DNA from: JBPCOI01 sp051000395
Lineage (GTDB): Bacteria; Actinomycetota; Actinomycetes; Mycobacteriales; Jatrophihabitantaceae
Assembly: GCA_051000395.1 (NCBI GenBank)
Contig: JBPCOI010000015.1
Span: 1-53,012, forward strand
DNA: 53,012 bases
Direction: 5' to 3'
The position numbers and the translations under genes are program-made. Every line of letters begins with the position of its first letter. Within the stretch, counting starts at the first letter, position 1. The notes under the pieces were generated by a model. The model had not been told where the DNA came from, did no database searches, and saw only the letters and a list, made by a program, of their open reading frames with translations. Positions 18,316-26,202 of the stretch are shown piece by piece.

Positions 18316-18362
18316 AATCGTGCAACCTTCACCCCCGTCAGGCGGCCCGAAGTTGCACAATC
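18316..18362. repeat. 47-bp palindromic repeat, right copy
   Basis: A second copy of the palindrome at 17348-17394, same orientation, 7 differences. The outer arms pair less perfectly (GTGCAAC/GTTGCAC core intact), while the TCAGGCGGCC centre and GAAGTTGCAC arm are conserved. It lies 66 bp upstream of the DUF559 start and 25 bp from the asd stop, so the two copies bracket the DUF559 gene and nothing else. Confidence 0.85.
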
Positions 18363-18387
18363 GCGCGCCACGCGCGGCGGTGCTGGT

Positions 18388-19407
18388 TCAGGCCAGCAGT
18401 TCGGCGATCTGGACGGCGTTCAGGGCGGCACCCTTGCGCAGGTTGTCGTTGCTGATGAACAGCACCAGGCCGCGGCCACCGTCCACGGACTGGTCCTGCC
18501 GCACCCGCCCGACAAAGGCCGGATCCTGGCCGGCCGCCTGCAACGGCGTCGGGACGTCGACCACGGCGACGCCGGGTGCGGTACGCAGCAGCTGCAGCGC
18601 CCGCTCGACGGACAGCGCGCGCGCGAACTCGGCGTTGATCGACAGCGAGTGGCCGGTGAACACCGGGACGCGCACGCAGGTGCCGGACACCCGCAGCTGC
18701 GGGATGCCGAGGATCTTGCACGATTCGTTGCGCAGCTTGTGCTCCTCGTCGGTCTCGAACGTGCCGTCCTCGACGATCGAGCCGGCCAGCGGCAGCACGT
18801 TGAACGCGATCGGACGGGCGAAGACCGCCGGCTCCCCCAGCGCCACCGCCGAACCGTCGTGGGTGAGCTCCGCGGCGCGGTCGGCACCGGCGCGCAGCTG
18901 CTTGTCCAACTCGTCCACGCCCGCGAGGCCAGCCCCGGACACCGCCTGGTAGGTGGACACGACCAGGCGCTGCAGCCCCGCCGCGTCGTGCAGCGGCTTG
19001 AGCACCGGCATCGCGGCCATCGTGGTGCAGTTCGGGTTGGCGATGATCCCCTTACGCGCATTGACGATCTCGCCACCGTTGACCTCGGCGACGACGAGCG
19101 GTACGTCCGGGTCCATGCGCCACGCCGAGGAGTTGTCGATCACCGTCGCTCCCGCGGCGGCGAACTTCGGCGCGAGCTCGCGCGAGGTCGCGGCCCCTGC
19201 GGAGAACAGCACGACGTCCAGCCCGCGCGGATCGGCGGTCGCGGCGTCCTCGACGCGGACGTCGACGCCCTCCCACGGAAGCGTCGAACCGGCCGAGCGC
19301 GCCGACGCGAACAACCGCAGCTCCGCGACCGGGAAGGACCGCTCGGCAAGCACCCGGCGCATCACCCCGCCGACCTGGCCGGTGGCGCCGACGATGCCGA
19401 CCCTCAT
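18388..19407 (-). CDS. asd: Aspartate-semialdehyde dehydrogenase
   Basis: 339 residues. VGIVGATGQVGGVM is the NADP-binding motif, ANPNCTTM holds catalytic Cys127, and SNDNLRKGAALNAVQIAE closes the protein as in other family members. It reduces aspartyl phosphate to aspartate semialdehyde, the branch point to lysine/diaminopimelate, threonine and methionine. ATG at 19407 overlaps the stop of lysC by four bases, giving the classic lysC-asd operon. A substrate-binding His is in VFTGHSLS. Confidence 0.95.
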   Translation of the reverse strand: MRVGIVGATGQVGGVMRRVLAERSFPVAELRLFASARSAGSTLPWEGVDVRVEDAATADPRGLDVVLFSAGAATSRELAPKFAAAGATVIDNSSAWRMDPDVPLVVAEVNGGEIVNARKGIIANPNCTTMAAMPVLKPLHDAAGLQRLVVSTYQAVSGAGLAGVDELDKQLRAGADRAAELTHDGSAVALGEPAVFARPIAFNVLPLAGSIVEDGTFETDEEHKLRNESCKILGIPQLRVSGTCVRVPVFTGHSLSINAEFARALSVERALQLLRTAPGVAVVDVPTPLQAAGQDPAFVGRVRQDQSVDGGRGLVLFISNDNLRKGAALNAVQIAELLA

Positions 19408-19925
19408 CGGCCCGTGCCGCCGTAGACGACGGCCTGCTCGTCGGGGGAGCCGAGCTCGAACGCGTCGTGGACGGCACGCACGGCGGTGTCGAGTTCGGTG
19501 TCGCGGCAGACCACCGAGATCCGGATCTCCGACGTCGAGATCATCTCCACGTTCACGCCCGCATCGGCGAGCGCGCCGAAGAACGTCGCCGAGACCCCCG
19601 GGTGCGAGCGCATGCCCGCCCCGACCAGGGACAGCTTGCCGACATGGTCGTCGTAGAGCAGATCCTCGAAGCCCACGGTGGCCTGGATCTTGCGCAGCCC
19701 CGCGAGGGCCGTCGCGCCGTCGGAGGCCGGCAGCGTGAACGACACGTCGGTCCGGCCGGTCCCGCCCGTCGAGATGTTCTGTACGATCATGTCGATGTTG
19801 ATCTCCACGTCGGCGAGCTCGCGGAAGATCGCGGCAGCCTCGCCGGGCTTGTCCGGGACGCCGACCACGGTGACCTTCGCCTCGCTGCGGTCGTGCGCGA
19901 CGCCGCTGATGATCGCCTGCTCCAC
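19404..19925 (-). CDS. Probable internal translation product: aspartate kinase beta (regulatory) subunit
   Basis: In-frame internal start within lysC. GTG at 19925, GGAGG at 19934-19938, product beginning VEQAIISGVAHDRSEAKV and comprising only the two ACT domains (173 residues). Alpha2-beta2 aspartokinases translated from overlapping frames are established in Corynebacterium and Bacillus; the size and position agree. Whether it is used here is not shown. Confidence 0.5.
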   Translation of the reverse strand: MEQAIISGVAHDRSEAKVTVVGVPDKPGEAAAIFRELADVEINIDMIVQNISTGGTGRTDVSFTLPASDGATALAGLRKIQATVGFEDLLYDDHVGKLSLVGAGMRSHPGVSATFFGALADAGVNVEMISTSEIRISVVCRDTELDTAVRAVHDAFELGSPDEQAVVYGGTGR

Positions 19926-20672
19926 GCTGAGATCCTCCATCTTTCCGGTGACGGTGGTGCCGGGCAGGCTCGAGAACGACGAGCGGACGTGGATCGGCAC
20001 GCCGTAGCGGCGCCCGTACTCCACGCTGCGCAGGTGCAAGATCTTCGCCCCGCACGCGGCCAGTTCCAGCATCTCCTCGTAGGTCACCGACGCTAACCGC
20101 CTGGCATTCGCGACGATGCGCGGGTCGGCGGTGTAGACGCCGTCGACATCGGTGTAGATCTCGCAGACGTCGGCGTGCAACGCCGCGGCCAGGGCTACGG
20201 CGGTGGTGTCCGAACCGCCGCGGCCGAGCGTGGTGATGTTCATCGTCTCCTTGGAGAAGCCCTGGAAGCCCGCGACGATCGCGACGTTGCCGGCGGCCAG
20301 CGACGTCTCCACCCGCCCCGGCGTGATGTTGACGATGCGCGCCCGCCCGTGCACCGAGGTGGTGAGCACCCCGGCCTGCGAGCCGGTGAACGACTCGGCC
20401 TTGTAGCCCAGCGAATTGATCGCCATCGCCAGCAGCGCCATCGAGATGCGCTCACCGGCGGTGAGCAGCATGTCGAACTCGCGCCCGGACGGCACGGGGA
20501 CGATCTGCTCGGCCAGCTCGATGAGATCGTCGGTGGTGTCGCCCATCGCCGAGACCACGACGACCACGTCGTGACCGTCGCGCTTGCTGGCGACGATGCG
20601 CTCGGCCACCCGCTTGATGCGCTCGGCGTCGGCGACCGACGAGCCGCCGTACTTCTGCACGACGAGACCCAC
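19404..20672 (-). CDS. lysC: Aspartate kinase
   Basis: 422 residues with the N-terminal KYGGSSVAD motif, TLGRGGSDTTAVALAAAL, and two C-terminal ACT domains (from about residue 265), the arrangement of feedback-regulated actinobacterial aspartokinase. It phosphorylates aspartate at the head of the lysine/threonine pathway. GTG start with GGGGGAG upstream. Inside the gene, GTG at 19925 is preceded by GGAGG with an 8-base spacer and would give a 173-residue regulatory subunit, as known for alpha/beta aspartokinases such as the Corynebacterium enzyme. Confidence 0.95.
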   Translation of the reverse strand: MGLVVQKYGGSSVADAERIKRVAERIVASKRDGHDVVVVVSAMGDTTDDLIELAEQIVPVPSGREFDMLLTAGERISMALLAMAINSLGYKAESFTGSQAGVLTTSVHGRARIVNITPGRVETSLAAGNVAIVAGFQGFSKETMNITTLGRGGSDTTAVALAAALHADVCEIYTDVDGVYTADPRIVANARRLASVTYEEMLELAACGAKILHLRSVEYGRRYGVPIHVRSSFSSLPGTTVTGKMEDLSVEQAIISGVAHDRSEAKVTVVGVPDKPGEAAAIFRELADVEINIDMIVQNISTGGTGRTDVSFTLPASDGATALAGLRKIQATVGFEDLLYDDHVGKLSLVGAGMRSHPGVSATFFGALADAGVNVEMISTSEIRISVVCRDTELDTAVRAVHDAFELGSPDEQAVVYGGTGR

Positions 20673-20761
20673 GGGAACTCCCCCACTCGAGCGATCGGCG
20701 GAGGTTCTAGGATACCGGCCAGCCGCCGCGCCTCCGGTGCGGCGCTCAGGGGCTCAGGTGG

Positions 20762-21754
20762 TCAGGGGCTCGGTGTCGAGGCCAGCGCGTTGCGGAAGTA
20801 CTCGACGGTCTGCTTCAGGCCCTCGTCCAGACCGACCGTGGGCGACCAGCCGAGCAGTTCGCGGGCCAGGTCGATGTTCGGGCGGCGGCGCACCGGGTCG
20901 TCGGCCGGCAACGCACGGTGCTCGACCGTGCCGTCGAGCCCGACCATGTCCAGCACCAGAGCGGCGAGCTCCAGCATCGTGAACTCCGCGGGATTGCCGA
21001 GGTTGACCGGACCGGTGACCTCGGCCGGCGTGCCCATCAGCCGGATCAGGCCGTCGACCAGGTCGTCGACGTAGCAGAAGGAGCGCGTCTGCGACCCGTC
21101 GCCGTACACGGTCAGCGGCTCGCCGCGCAGCGCCTGCACGATGAAGCTGGAGACCACCCTGCCGTCGTTGGGCAGCATCTTCGGTCCGTAGGTGTTGAAG
21201 ATCCGCGCGACCTTGATCGGCAGCCGGTGCTGGCGGTAGTAGTCGAAGAACAGCGTTTCCGCGCAACGCTTTCCCTCGTCGTAGCAGGATCTGATCCCGA
21301 CCGGGTTGACGTTGCCCCAGTACGACTCGACCTGCGGGTGCACCGCCGGGTCGCCGTACACCTCCGACGTCGAGGCGAGCAGGATCCGCGCCCGGGTGCG
21401 CTTGGCCAGGCCCAGCATGTTGATCGAACCGTGCACGCAGGTCTTCGTCGTCTGCACCGGGTTGCGCTGGTAGAAGATCGGCGACGCCGGACAGGCCAGG
21501 TGATAGATCTCGTCGACCTCGACGTAGAGCGGGAACGTGACGTCGTGGCGCATGAGCTCGAAACCGGGCTCGCCGAGCAGGTCCAGCAGGTTGCGGCGGG
21601 TGCTGGAGTAGAAGTTGTCGACGACGAGCACCTCGTGCCCCATGCCGAGCAGCCGGCGGGTGAGGTGCGAGCCGATGAAGCCCGCGCCGCCGGTCACCAT
21701 CACCCGCTTGGACGGCTGCGGGGAACCCGGCACCTGCTCGCCACTCGTGCTCAC
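20762..21754 (-). CDS. UDP-glucuronate decarboxylase (UDP-xylose synthase)
   Basis: About 330 residues of the extended SDR family. VMVTGGAGFIGSHL binds NAD, YHLACPASPIFYQRNPVQT and INMLGLAKR are typical of UDP-xylose synthases, and SCYDEGKR carries the catalytic Tyr-x3-Lys. It converts UDP-glucuronate to UDP-xylose. I prefer GTG at 21754; a TTG three codons upstream abuts the AGG and lacks spacing. It stands alone between lysC and gabT and probably serves the polysaccharide locus. Confidence 0.88.
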   Translation of the reverse strand: MSTSGEQVPGSPQPSKRVMVTGGAGFIGSHLTRRLLGMGHEVLVVDNFYSSTRRNLLDLLGEPGFELMRHDVTFPLYVEVDEIYHLACPASPIFYQRNPVQTTKTCVHGSINMLGLAKRTRARILLASTSEVYGDPAVHPQVESYWGNVNPVGIRSCYDEGKRCAETLFFDYYRQHRLPIKVARIFNTYGPKMLPNDGRVVSSFIVQALRGEPLTVYGDGSQTRSFCYVDDLVDGLIRLMGTPAEVTGPVNLGNPAEFTMLELAALVLDMVGLDGTVEHRALPADDPVRRRPNIDLARELLGWSPTVGLDEGLKQTVEYFRNALASTPSP

Positions 21755-21791
21755 AGCGTGCAACCTACCGAGCCGGTCGCGGATGCGCCCG

Positions 21792-23123
21792 TCAGAGCGA
21801 GGCGGCGAAGGCGGCTTCGAGGATGTCGAGGCCCTCGCCGAGCAGCTCGTCGCCGATCACCAGCGGCGGCAGGAAACGCAGCACGTTGCCGTAGGTTCCC
21901 GCGGTGAGCGTGATCAGTCCCTCGCGGTGACAGGCGGCGGAAACGAGCCCGGTCAGCACCGGATTCGGCACCGTCGTGCCCGTCTCGACGAGCTCGAGTG
22001 CGAGCATCGCGCCGCGCCCGCGCACCTCGCCGATCACGTCGTACTTCGCGGCCAGCGCATCCAGGCGCGGGCGCATCACCGACTCGATGCGCCGGGCGGC
22101 GCCGCACAGGTCCTCGGCGCGCATCGTCTCGATCGCGCCGAGCGCGGCGGCGCACGCGACCGGGTTGCCGCCGTAGGTGCCGCCGAGGCCGCCGACGTGC
22201 ACGGCGTCCATCATCGCAGCGCGGCCGGTCACCGCGGCCAGGGGCAGGCCGCCGGCGATGCCCTTGGCCGTGGTGATCAGGTCCGGCACCACGCCCTCGT
22301 GCTCGCAGGCGAACCAGTCGCCGGTGCGGCAGAACCCGCACTGGATCTCGTCGGCGACGAAGACGATCCCGTGCTCGGCGCACCAGTCCGCGACGCGCGC
22401 GAGGAAACCCGGAGCGGGAACGATGAAACCGCCCTCGCCCTGGATCGGTTCGATCAGCACGGCGGCGGTGTTCTGCTCCCCGACCTGCGCGTGCACGAGA
22501 TCGGTGAACTCGGCGAAGGCCTCCTCCGCGCAGTTGTCGGGCCCGGTCGGCCAGCGGTACGGGTAGGCCATCGGCACCCGATAGATCTCGCTCGCGAACG
22601 GGCCGAAGCCCTGCTTGTAGGGCATGTTCTTCGCCGTCAGCGCCATCGTCAGGTTGGTGCGGCCGTGGTAGGCGTGCTCGAACGCGACGACGGCCTGCCG
22701 TCCGGTGTGGTGGCGCGCGATCTTGACGGCGTTCTCGATCGCCTCGGCACCGGAGTTGAACAGCGCCGACCGCTTCTCGTGCGTGCCCGGGGTGAGTTCG
22801 TTGAGCTGCTCGGCGACGGCGACGTACTCCTCGTACGGGGTCACCATGAAGCAGGTGTGCGTGAAGTCCGCGACCTGCTCGGTCACGGCCGCCACCACGC
22901 GCGGTGCCGCGTTGCCGACCGTGGTCACCGCGATACCCGAACCGAAGTCGATCAGCTGGTTGCCGTCCACGTCGACGACGATGCCGCCGCCGGCCCGCGC
23001 CACGTACACCGGTAGCGCGGTGCCTACCCCCGCGGCCACGGCCGCGGTCTTGCGTTCGTGCAGCGCGGCCGATCGCGGGCCCGGGATCGCGGTGCGCACC
23101 ATACGTTGCTGGGGGACTGTCAT
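21792..23123 (-). CDS. gabT: 4-aminobutyrate aminotransferase
   Basis: 443-residue class III PLP aminotransferase. NSGAEAIENAVKIARHHTGR, HAYHGRT, LIEPIQGEGGF, VFVADEIQCGFCRTG and the PLP lysine in TTAKGIAGGLPLAA are all present. It moves the amino group of GABA to 2-oxoglutarate, yielding succinate semialdehyde. Its ATG overlaps the TGA of the small biotinyl-domain gene (ATGA). It is the last gene of the aldehyde dehydrogenase - biotinyl carrier - gabT operon. Related omega-amino acids (5-aminovalerate, beta-alanine) are alternative substrates. Confidence 0.9.
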   Translation of the reverse strand: MTVPQQRMVRTAIPGPRSAALHERKTAAVAAGVGTALPVYVARAGGGIVVDVDGNQLIDFGSGIAVTTVGNAAPRVVAAVTEQVADFTHTCFMVTPYEEYVAVAEQLNELTPGTHEKRSALFNSGAEAIENAVKIARHHTGRQAVVAFEHAYHGRTNLTMALTAKNMPYKQGFGPFASEIYRVPMAYPYRWPTGPDNCAEEAFAEFTDLVHAQVGEQNTAAVLIEPIQGEGGFIVPAPGFLARVADWCAEHGIVFVADEIQCGFCRTGDWFACEHEGVVPDLITTAKGIAGGLPLAAVTGRAAMMDAVHVGGLGGTYGGNPVACAAALGAIETMRAEDLCGAARRIESVMRPRLDALAAKYDVIGEVRGRGAMLALELVETGTTVPNPVLTGLVSAACHREGLITLTAGTYGNVLRFLPPLVIGDELLGEGLDILEAAFAASL

Positions 23124-23350
23124 GACGGTTCTCCGGTATCGATCACGGCGATGATGTCGCCCTCGCGGATGACGTCGCCGGTACTGACGGCAAGCTCGCG
23201 GACCACCCCGGACACCTCGGCGAGGACGGGGATCTCCATCTTCATCGACTCCAGGATCACCAGCGTGTCCGCCGGCCCCACGGCGTCGCCCACCGCGACC
23301 AGGACCTCACCCACGTTGGCGACCAGCTCCGCGGCGATCGTGTGGCTCAT
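23120..23350 (-). CDS. Stand-alone biotin/lipoyl attachment (biotinyl carrier) protein
   Basis: A complete 76-residue single-domain protein with the biotinylation tetrapeptide in VILESMKMEIPVLAE; Lys37 is the expected modified residue. It resembles the small mycobacterial biotinylated protein TB7.3. Such domains normally carry carboxyl groups in acyl-CoA carboxylases, but no carboxylase subunit is in the window. Instead the gene lies between an aldehyde dehydrogenase (43 bp) and gabT (4-bp overlap). Its partner enzyme cannot be inferred from sequence. Confidence 0.92.
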   Translation of the reverse strand: MSHTIAAELVANVGEVLVAVGDAVGPADTLVILESMKMEIPVLAEVSGVVRELAVSTGDVIREGDIIAVIDTGEPS

Positions 23351-23393
23351 GGGTCGACGCTCGTCCGCATAGCTGCATCATGGCAGCACTGCC

Positions 23394-24821
23394 TCAGAAG
23401 TCGAGGTTGTGCATGACGTGCTTGATGCGGGTGTAGTCCTCCAGTCCGTAGACGGAGAGGTCCTTGCCGTAGCCGGAGTGCTTGAAACCGCCGTGCGGCA
23501 TCTCGGCGACGATCGGGATGTGGCAGTTGACCCACACGCAGCCGAAGTCCAGGCGGCGTGAGACGCGCATCGCCCGGCCGTGGTCGCGCGGCCAGACCGA
23601 GGAGGCCAGGCCGAACTCGACGTCGTTGGCCCAACGCACCGCCTCGTCCTCGTCATCGAACTGCTGCACGGTGATCACCGGGCCGAAGATCTCGTTCTGG
23701 ATGGCCTCGTCGTCCTGGCGCATCCCGGCGACGACGGTGGGCTCCCAGAAGTAGCCCCGCTCGCCCTGGCGCGAGCCGCCGGCGAGCACCCGCGCGTGAT
23801 CGGGCAGTCGGTCGAGCATGCCGCCGACGCGCTCGAGCTGGTTGGCGTTGTTGAGCGGGCCGTAGAGGACGTCCTCGTCCGGCGCGCCGGTCCTGGTGCC
23901 GGCGGCCTGCTCGGCGAGCGCGGCCGCGAAATCATCGGCGATCCGCGGACCGACGAGAACGCGGGTCGCGGCCGTGCAGTCCTGCCCGGCGTTGAAGTAG
24001 CCGGCGAGCGCGATGTTCTCCGCGGCGTTGGCGATGTCGGCGTCATCGAAGACGATCACCGGAGCCTTGCCGCCCAGTTCCAGGTGGGTGCGCTTGAGGT
24101 CCTTCGCCGCCGCCGCAGCGACCTCGTACCCGGCGCGGGTCGAGCCGGTGATCGACACCATCGCGGGGATCTTGTGGCTGACGAGAGCGCGCCCGGTGTC
24201 GCGATCGCCGCAGATCACGTTGAACACGCCGGGGGGCAGGAACTCCGCAGCGACCTCGGCCATCAGCACGCTCGACACCGGCGTCGTGTCCGACGGCTTG
24301 AGCACCACGCAGTTGCCCGCCGCCAGCGCTGGGGCAACCTTCCAGACCCCCATCATCATCGGGTAGTTCCACGGCGCGACCTGCCCGATCACGCCGACCG
24401 GCTCACGCCGGACGTAGGACGTGTGCCCGGCCAGGTACTCCCCGGCACTGCGGCCTTCGAGCAGGCGCGCGGCCCCGGCGAAGAAGCGGATCTGGTCCAG
24501 CGCCGGCGGGACCTCCTCCGTTCGGGTGAGCTCGATCGGCTTGCCGGTGTTCTCGCACTCGGCCGCGATCAGCTCCTCGGCGCGAGCCTCCAGCGCGTCG
24601 GCGAAGCGCAGCAGGGCCAGCTGGCGTTCGCTGGGCGTCGTATCGCGCCACGTCTCGAACGCCCGGGCCGCCGCGCGGTAGGCGGCGTCCACGTCGGCCG
24701 CGCCGGACACCGGGGCCGAGCCGAACACTGCTCCAGTGGACGGGTTGACGAGCTCGACGCGCCGGCCGTCGACGGCGTCGATCAGCTTGCCGTCAACGAA
24801 GTTCTGGACGTTTCGCGCCAC
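23394..24821 (-). CDS. Aldehyde dehydrogenase, gamma-aminobutyraldehyde/betaine aldehyde type
   Basis: 475 residues. VAPWNYPMMMGVWKVAPALA, KPSDTTP, ITGSTRAGYEV (NAD site), LELGGKAPV with the general-base Glu and NAGQDCTAATR with the nucleophile Cys are all present, closest in feel to gamma-aminobutyraldehyde dehydrogenases. GTG at 24821 with GGAG eight bases ahead is the start; reading further upstream gives low-complexity sequence crossing the promoter. With gabT downstream, the pair could convert putrescine-derived aminobutyraldehyde to GABA and on to succinate semialdehyde. Confidence 0.88.
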   Translation of the reverse strand: MARNVQNFVDGKLIDAVDGRRVELVNPSTGAVFGSAPVSGAADVDAAYRAAARAFETWRDTTPSERQLALLRFADALEARAEELIAAECENTGKPIELTRTEEVPPALDQIRFFAGAARLLEGRSAGEYLAGHTSYVRREPVGVIGQVAPWNYPMMMGVWKVAPALAAGNCVVLKPSDTTPVSSVLMAEVAAEFLPPGVFNVICGDRDTGRALVSHKIPAMVSITGSTRAGYEVAAAAAKDLKRTHLELGGKAPVIVFDDADIANAAENIALAGYFNAGQDCTAATRVLVGPRIADDFAAALAEQAAGTRTGAPDEDVLYGPLNNANQLERVGGMLDRLPDHARVLAGGSRQGERGYFWEPTVVAGMRQDDEAIQNEIFGPVITVQQFDDEDEAVRWANDVEFGLASSVWPRDHGRAMRVSRRLDFGCVWVNCHIPIVAEMPHGGFKHSGYGKDLSVYGLEDYTRIKHVMHNLDF

Positions 24822-24864
24822 GCTGCACGCTCCGATGCATCTGCCGGGTCGGGGTGCCCGCCAG

Positions 24865-24892
24865 GCTATACCAGGCCGACCGCGCAACACAA
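24865..24892 (-). promoter_or_regulatory. Probable sigma-70-type promoter of the aldehyde dehydrogenase operon
   Basis: On the minus strand TTGTGT (24892-24887) and TATAGC (24870-24865) are separated by 16 bases, placing a start site near 24858, about 37 bases before the GTG. Good hexamers for an actinomycete; not confirmed. Confidence 0.45.
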
Positions 24893-24973
24893 CGGATCGG
24901 CGCCGTGAAGGGCGATAAGACGACGGAATCCGTTGCAGGTCGATTCAATGGCGACGGAATTCGACTTTGTCTG

Positions 24974-25978
24974 CTACTCGTGGCCGTGCTCGGCCTGCGG
25001 CAGCCCCGCGAGCGCCTGCGCGTCGGCATCCACCATGATCCGCGCCAGTTCGGGGGCCAGCACCCGCGGCTTCCAGCCGAGGAGCTCGGCGGCCTTGCTC
25101 GCGTCTCCGATGAGCGCGTCCACCTCCGCCGGGCGCAGGTACCGCTCGTCGAAGCGGACGTGGCGCTCCCAGTCCAGGCCGGCGTGCCCGAAGGCGAATC
25201 CCACGAAATCGCGCACCGAGTAGGACGCGCCCGTGGCGACGACGTAGTCGCCGGGTTCGTCGTGCTGCAGCATCCGCCACATGGCCTCGACGTACTCCGG
25301 CGCGTACCCCCAGTCGCGTACCGCATCGAGATTGCCCAGGTACAGCTGCCGCTGCGTGCCCGCCGCGATCGCGGCCGCGGCGCGCGTGATCTTGTGGGTC
25401 ACGAACGTCTCGCCCCGGCGCGGGGACTCATGGTTGAAGAGGATGCCGTTGACGGTGTACATGCCGTAGGCCTCGCGGTAGTTGCGGGCCATCCAGTACG
25501 CGTAGAGCTTGGCCGCGCCGTAGGGCGACCTGGGATGGAATGCCGAGGCCTCGTTCTGCGGCGGCGGCGTGGCGCCGAACATCTCCGACGAGGACGCCTG
25601 GTAGAAGCGCGTCGCCAGCCCGGTAGCCCGGATCGCCTCCAGCAGCCGGGTAGTCCCGAGGCCCGTCGTCAGGCCGGTGTACTCCGGTTCGTCGAAGGAC
25701 ACCCGCACGTGCGACTGCGCGGCCAGGTGATAGACCTCGTCCGGGACGATGCCGGTCAGCAAGGTGATCAGCCGGCTGCTGTCGGTGAGGTCGCCGTAGT
25801 GCAGGAACAGCCGCGCCTGCGCCTCGTGCGGGTCGACGTAGAGGTGCTCGATGCGCCGGGTGTTGAACGTCGAGGCGCGACGGATCACGCCGTGCACCTC
25901 GTAACCCTTGCCGAGAAGCAGTTCGGCGAGGTACGAGCCGTCCTGGCCCGTGATCCCGGTGATCAACGCGCGTGGCAC
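24974..25978 (-). CDS. gmd: GDP-mannose 4,6-dehydratase
   Basis: 334 residues. ALITGITGQDGSYLAELLL is the diagnostic N-terminus, RRASTFNTRRIEHLY the substrate region, YHLAAQSHVRVSFDEPEYT and SSSEMFGATP follow, and YGAAKLYAYW has the Tyr-x3-Lys. It makes GDP-4-keto-6-deoxy-D-mannose, the substrate of the fucose synthase at 13491-14459. GTG start behind GGAAGGGG. It diverges from the leuA leader with a 73-bp gap; a TAGACT hexamer on the minus strand at 26011-26006 could be its -10. It could also feed GDP-rhamnose synthesis, but no reductase for that is seen. Confidence 0.93.
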   Translation of the reverse strand: MPRALITGITGQDGSYLAELLLGKGYEVHGVIRRASTFNTRRIEHLYVDPHEAQARLFLHYGDLTDSSRLITLLTGIVPDEVYHLAAQSHVRVSFDEPEYTGLTTGLGTTRLLEAIRATGLATRFYQASSSEMFGATPPPQNEASAFHPRSPYGAAKLYAYWMARNYREAYGMYTVNGILFNHESPRRGETFVTHKITRAAAAIAAGTQRQLYLGNLDAVRDWGYAPEYVEAMWRMLQHDEPGDYVVATGASYSVRDFVGFAFGHAGLDWERHVRFDERYLRPAEVDALIGDASKAAELLGWKPRVLAPELARIMVDADAQALAGLPQAEHGHE

Positions 25979-26036
25979 GGCAGCCCCTTCCAGGATGGTC
26001 GCGGCAGTCTAACGGGCACCGGACGCGCACGCCGGT

Positions 26037-26042
26037 TACACT
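26037..26042 (+). promoter_or_regulatory. Putative -10 element of leuL-leuA
   Basis: TACACT at 26037-26042 lies ten bases before the leader-peptide ATG at 26052, which would make the leader transcript leaderless or nearly so. No convincing -35 hexamer is visible at the usual distance. Confidence 0.4.
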
Positions 26043-26051
26043 CGAGCCACC

Positions 26052-26093
26052 ATGACTCGCGTGCTGCTGCTTCGCCGCCGCGACGAGGTTTGA
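26052..26093 (+). CDS. leuL: leuA leader peptide
   Basis: A 13-codon frame, MTRVLLLRRRDEV, with three consecutive Leu codons (CTG CTG CTT) followed by three Arg codons, 109 bases upstream of leuA. Leucine-rich leaders of this kind control actinobacterial leuA by ribosome stalling. No clear ribosome site, in keeping with a transcript starting at or just before the ATG. Too short for ordinary gene calling, but placement and codons are characteristic. Confidence 0.85.
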   Translation: MTRVLLLRRRDEV

Positions 26094-26135
26094 TCAGCGT
26101 CCGTCAGAACGGGCGCGGCCGGCCCCTCGTCGCGG
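26078..26135 (+). promoter_or_regulatory. leuA attenuator structure
   Basis: CCGCGACGAGG at 26078-26088, inside the leader codons after the Leu/Arg run, is perfectly complementary to CCTCGTCGCGG at 26125-26135. A ribosome stalled on the Leu codons or one that finishes the leader would treat the upstream strand differently, so leucine supply could switch this helix. No T-run follows, so the effect may be on translation or by a non-classical terminator. Confidence 0.6.
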
Positions 26136-26202
26136 GCTGCTGAGCGCATCCGATCATCGCGCGCCGACCGCTCCATCTCGAGCTTGCAGGAGCAGCACCG
26201 TC

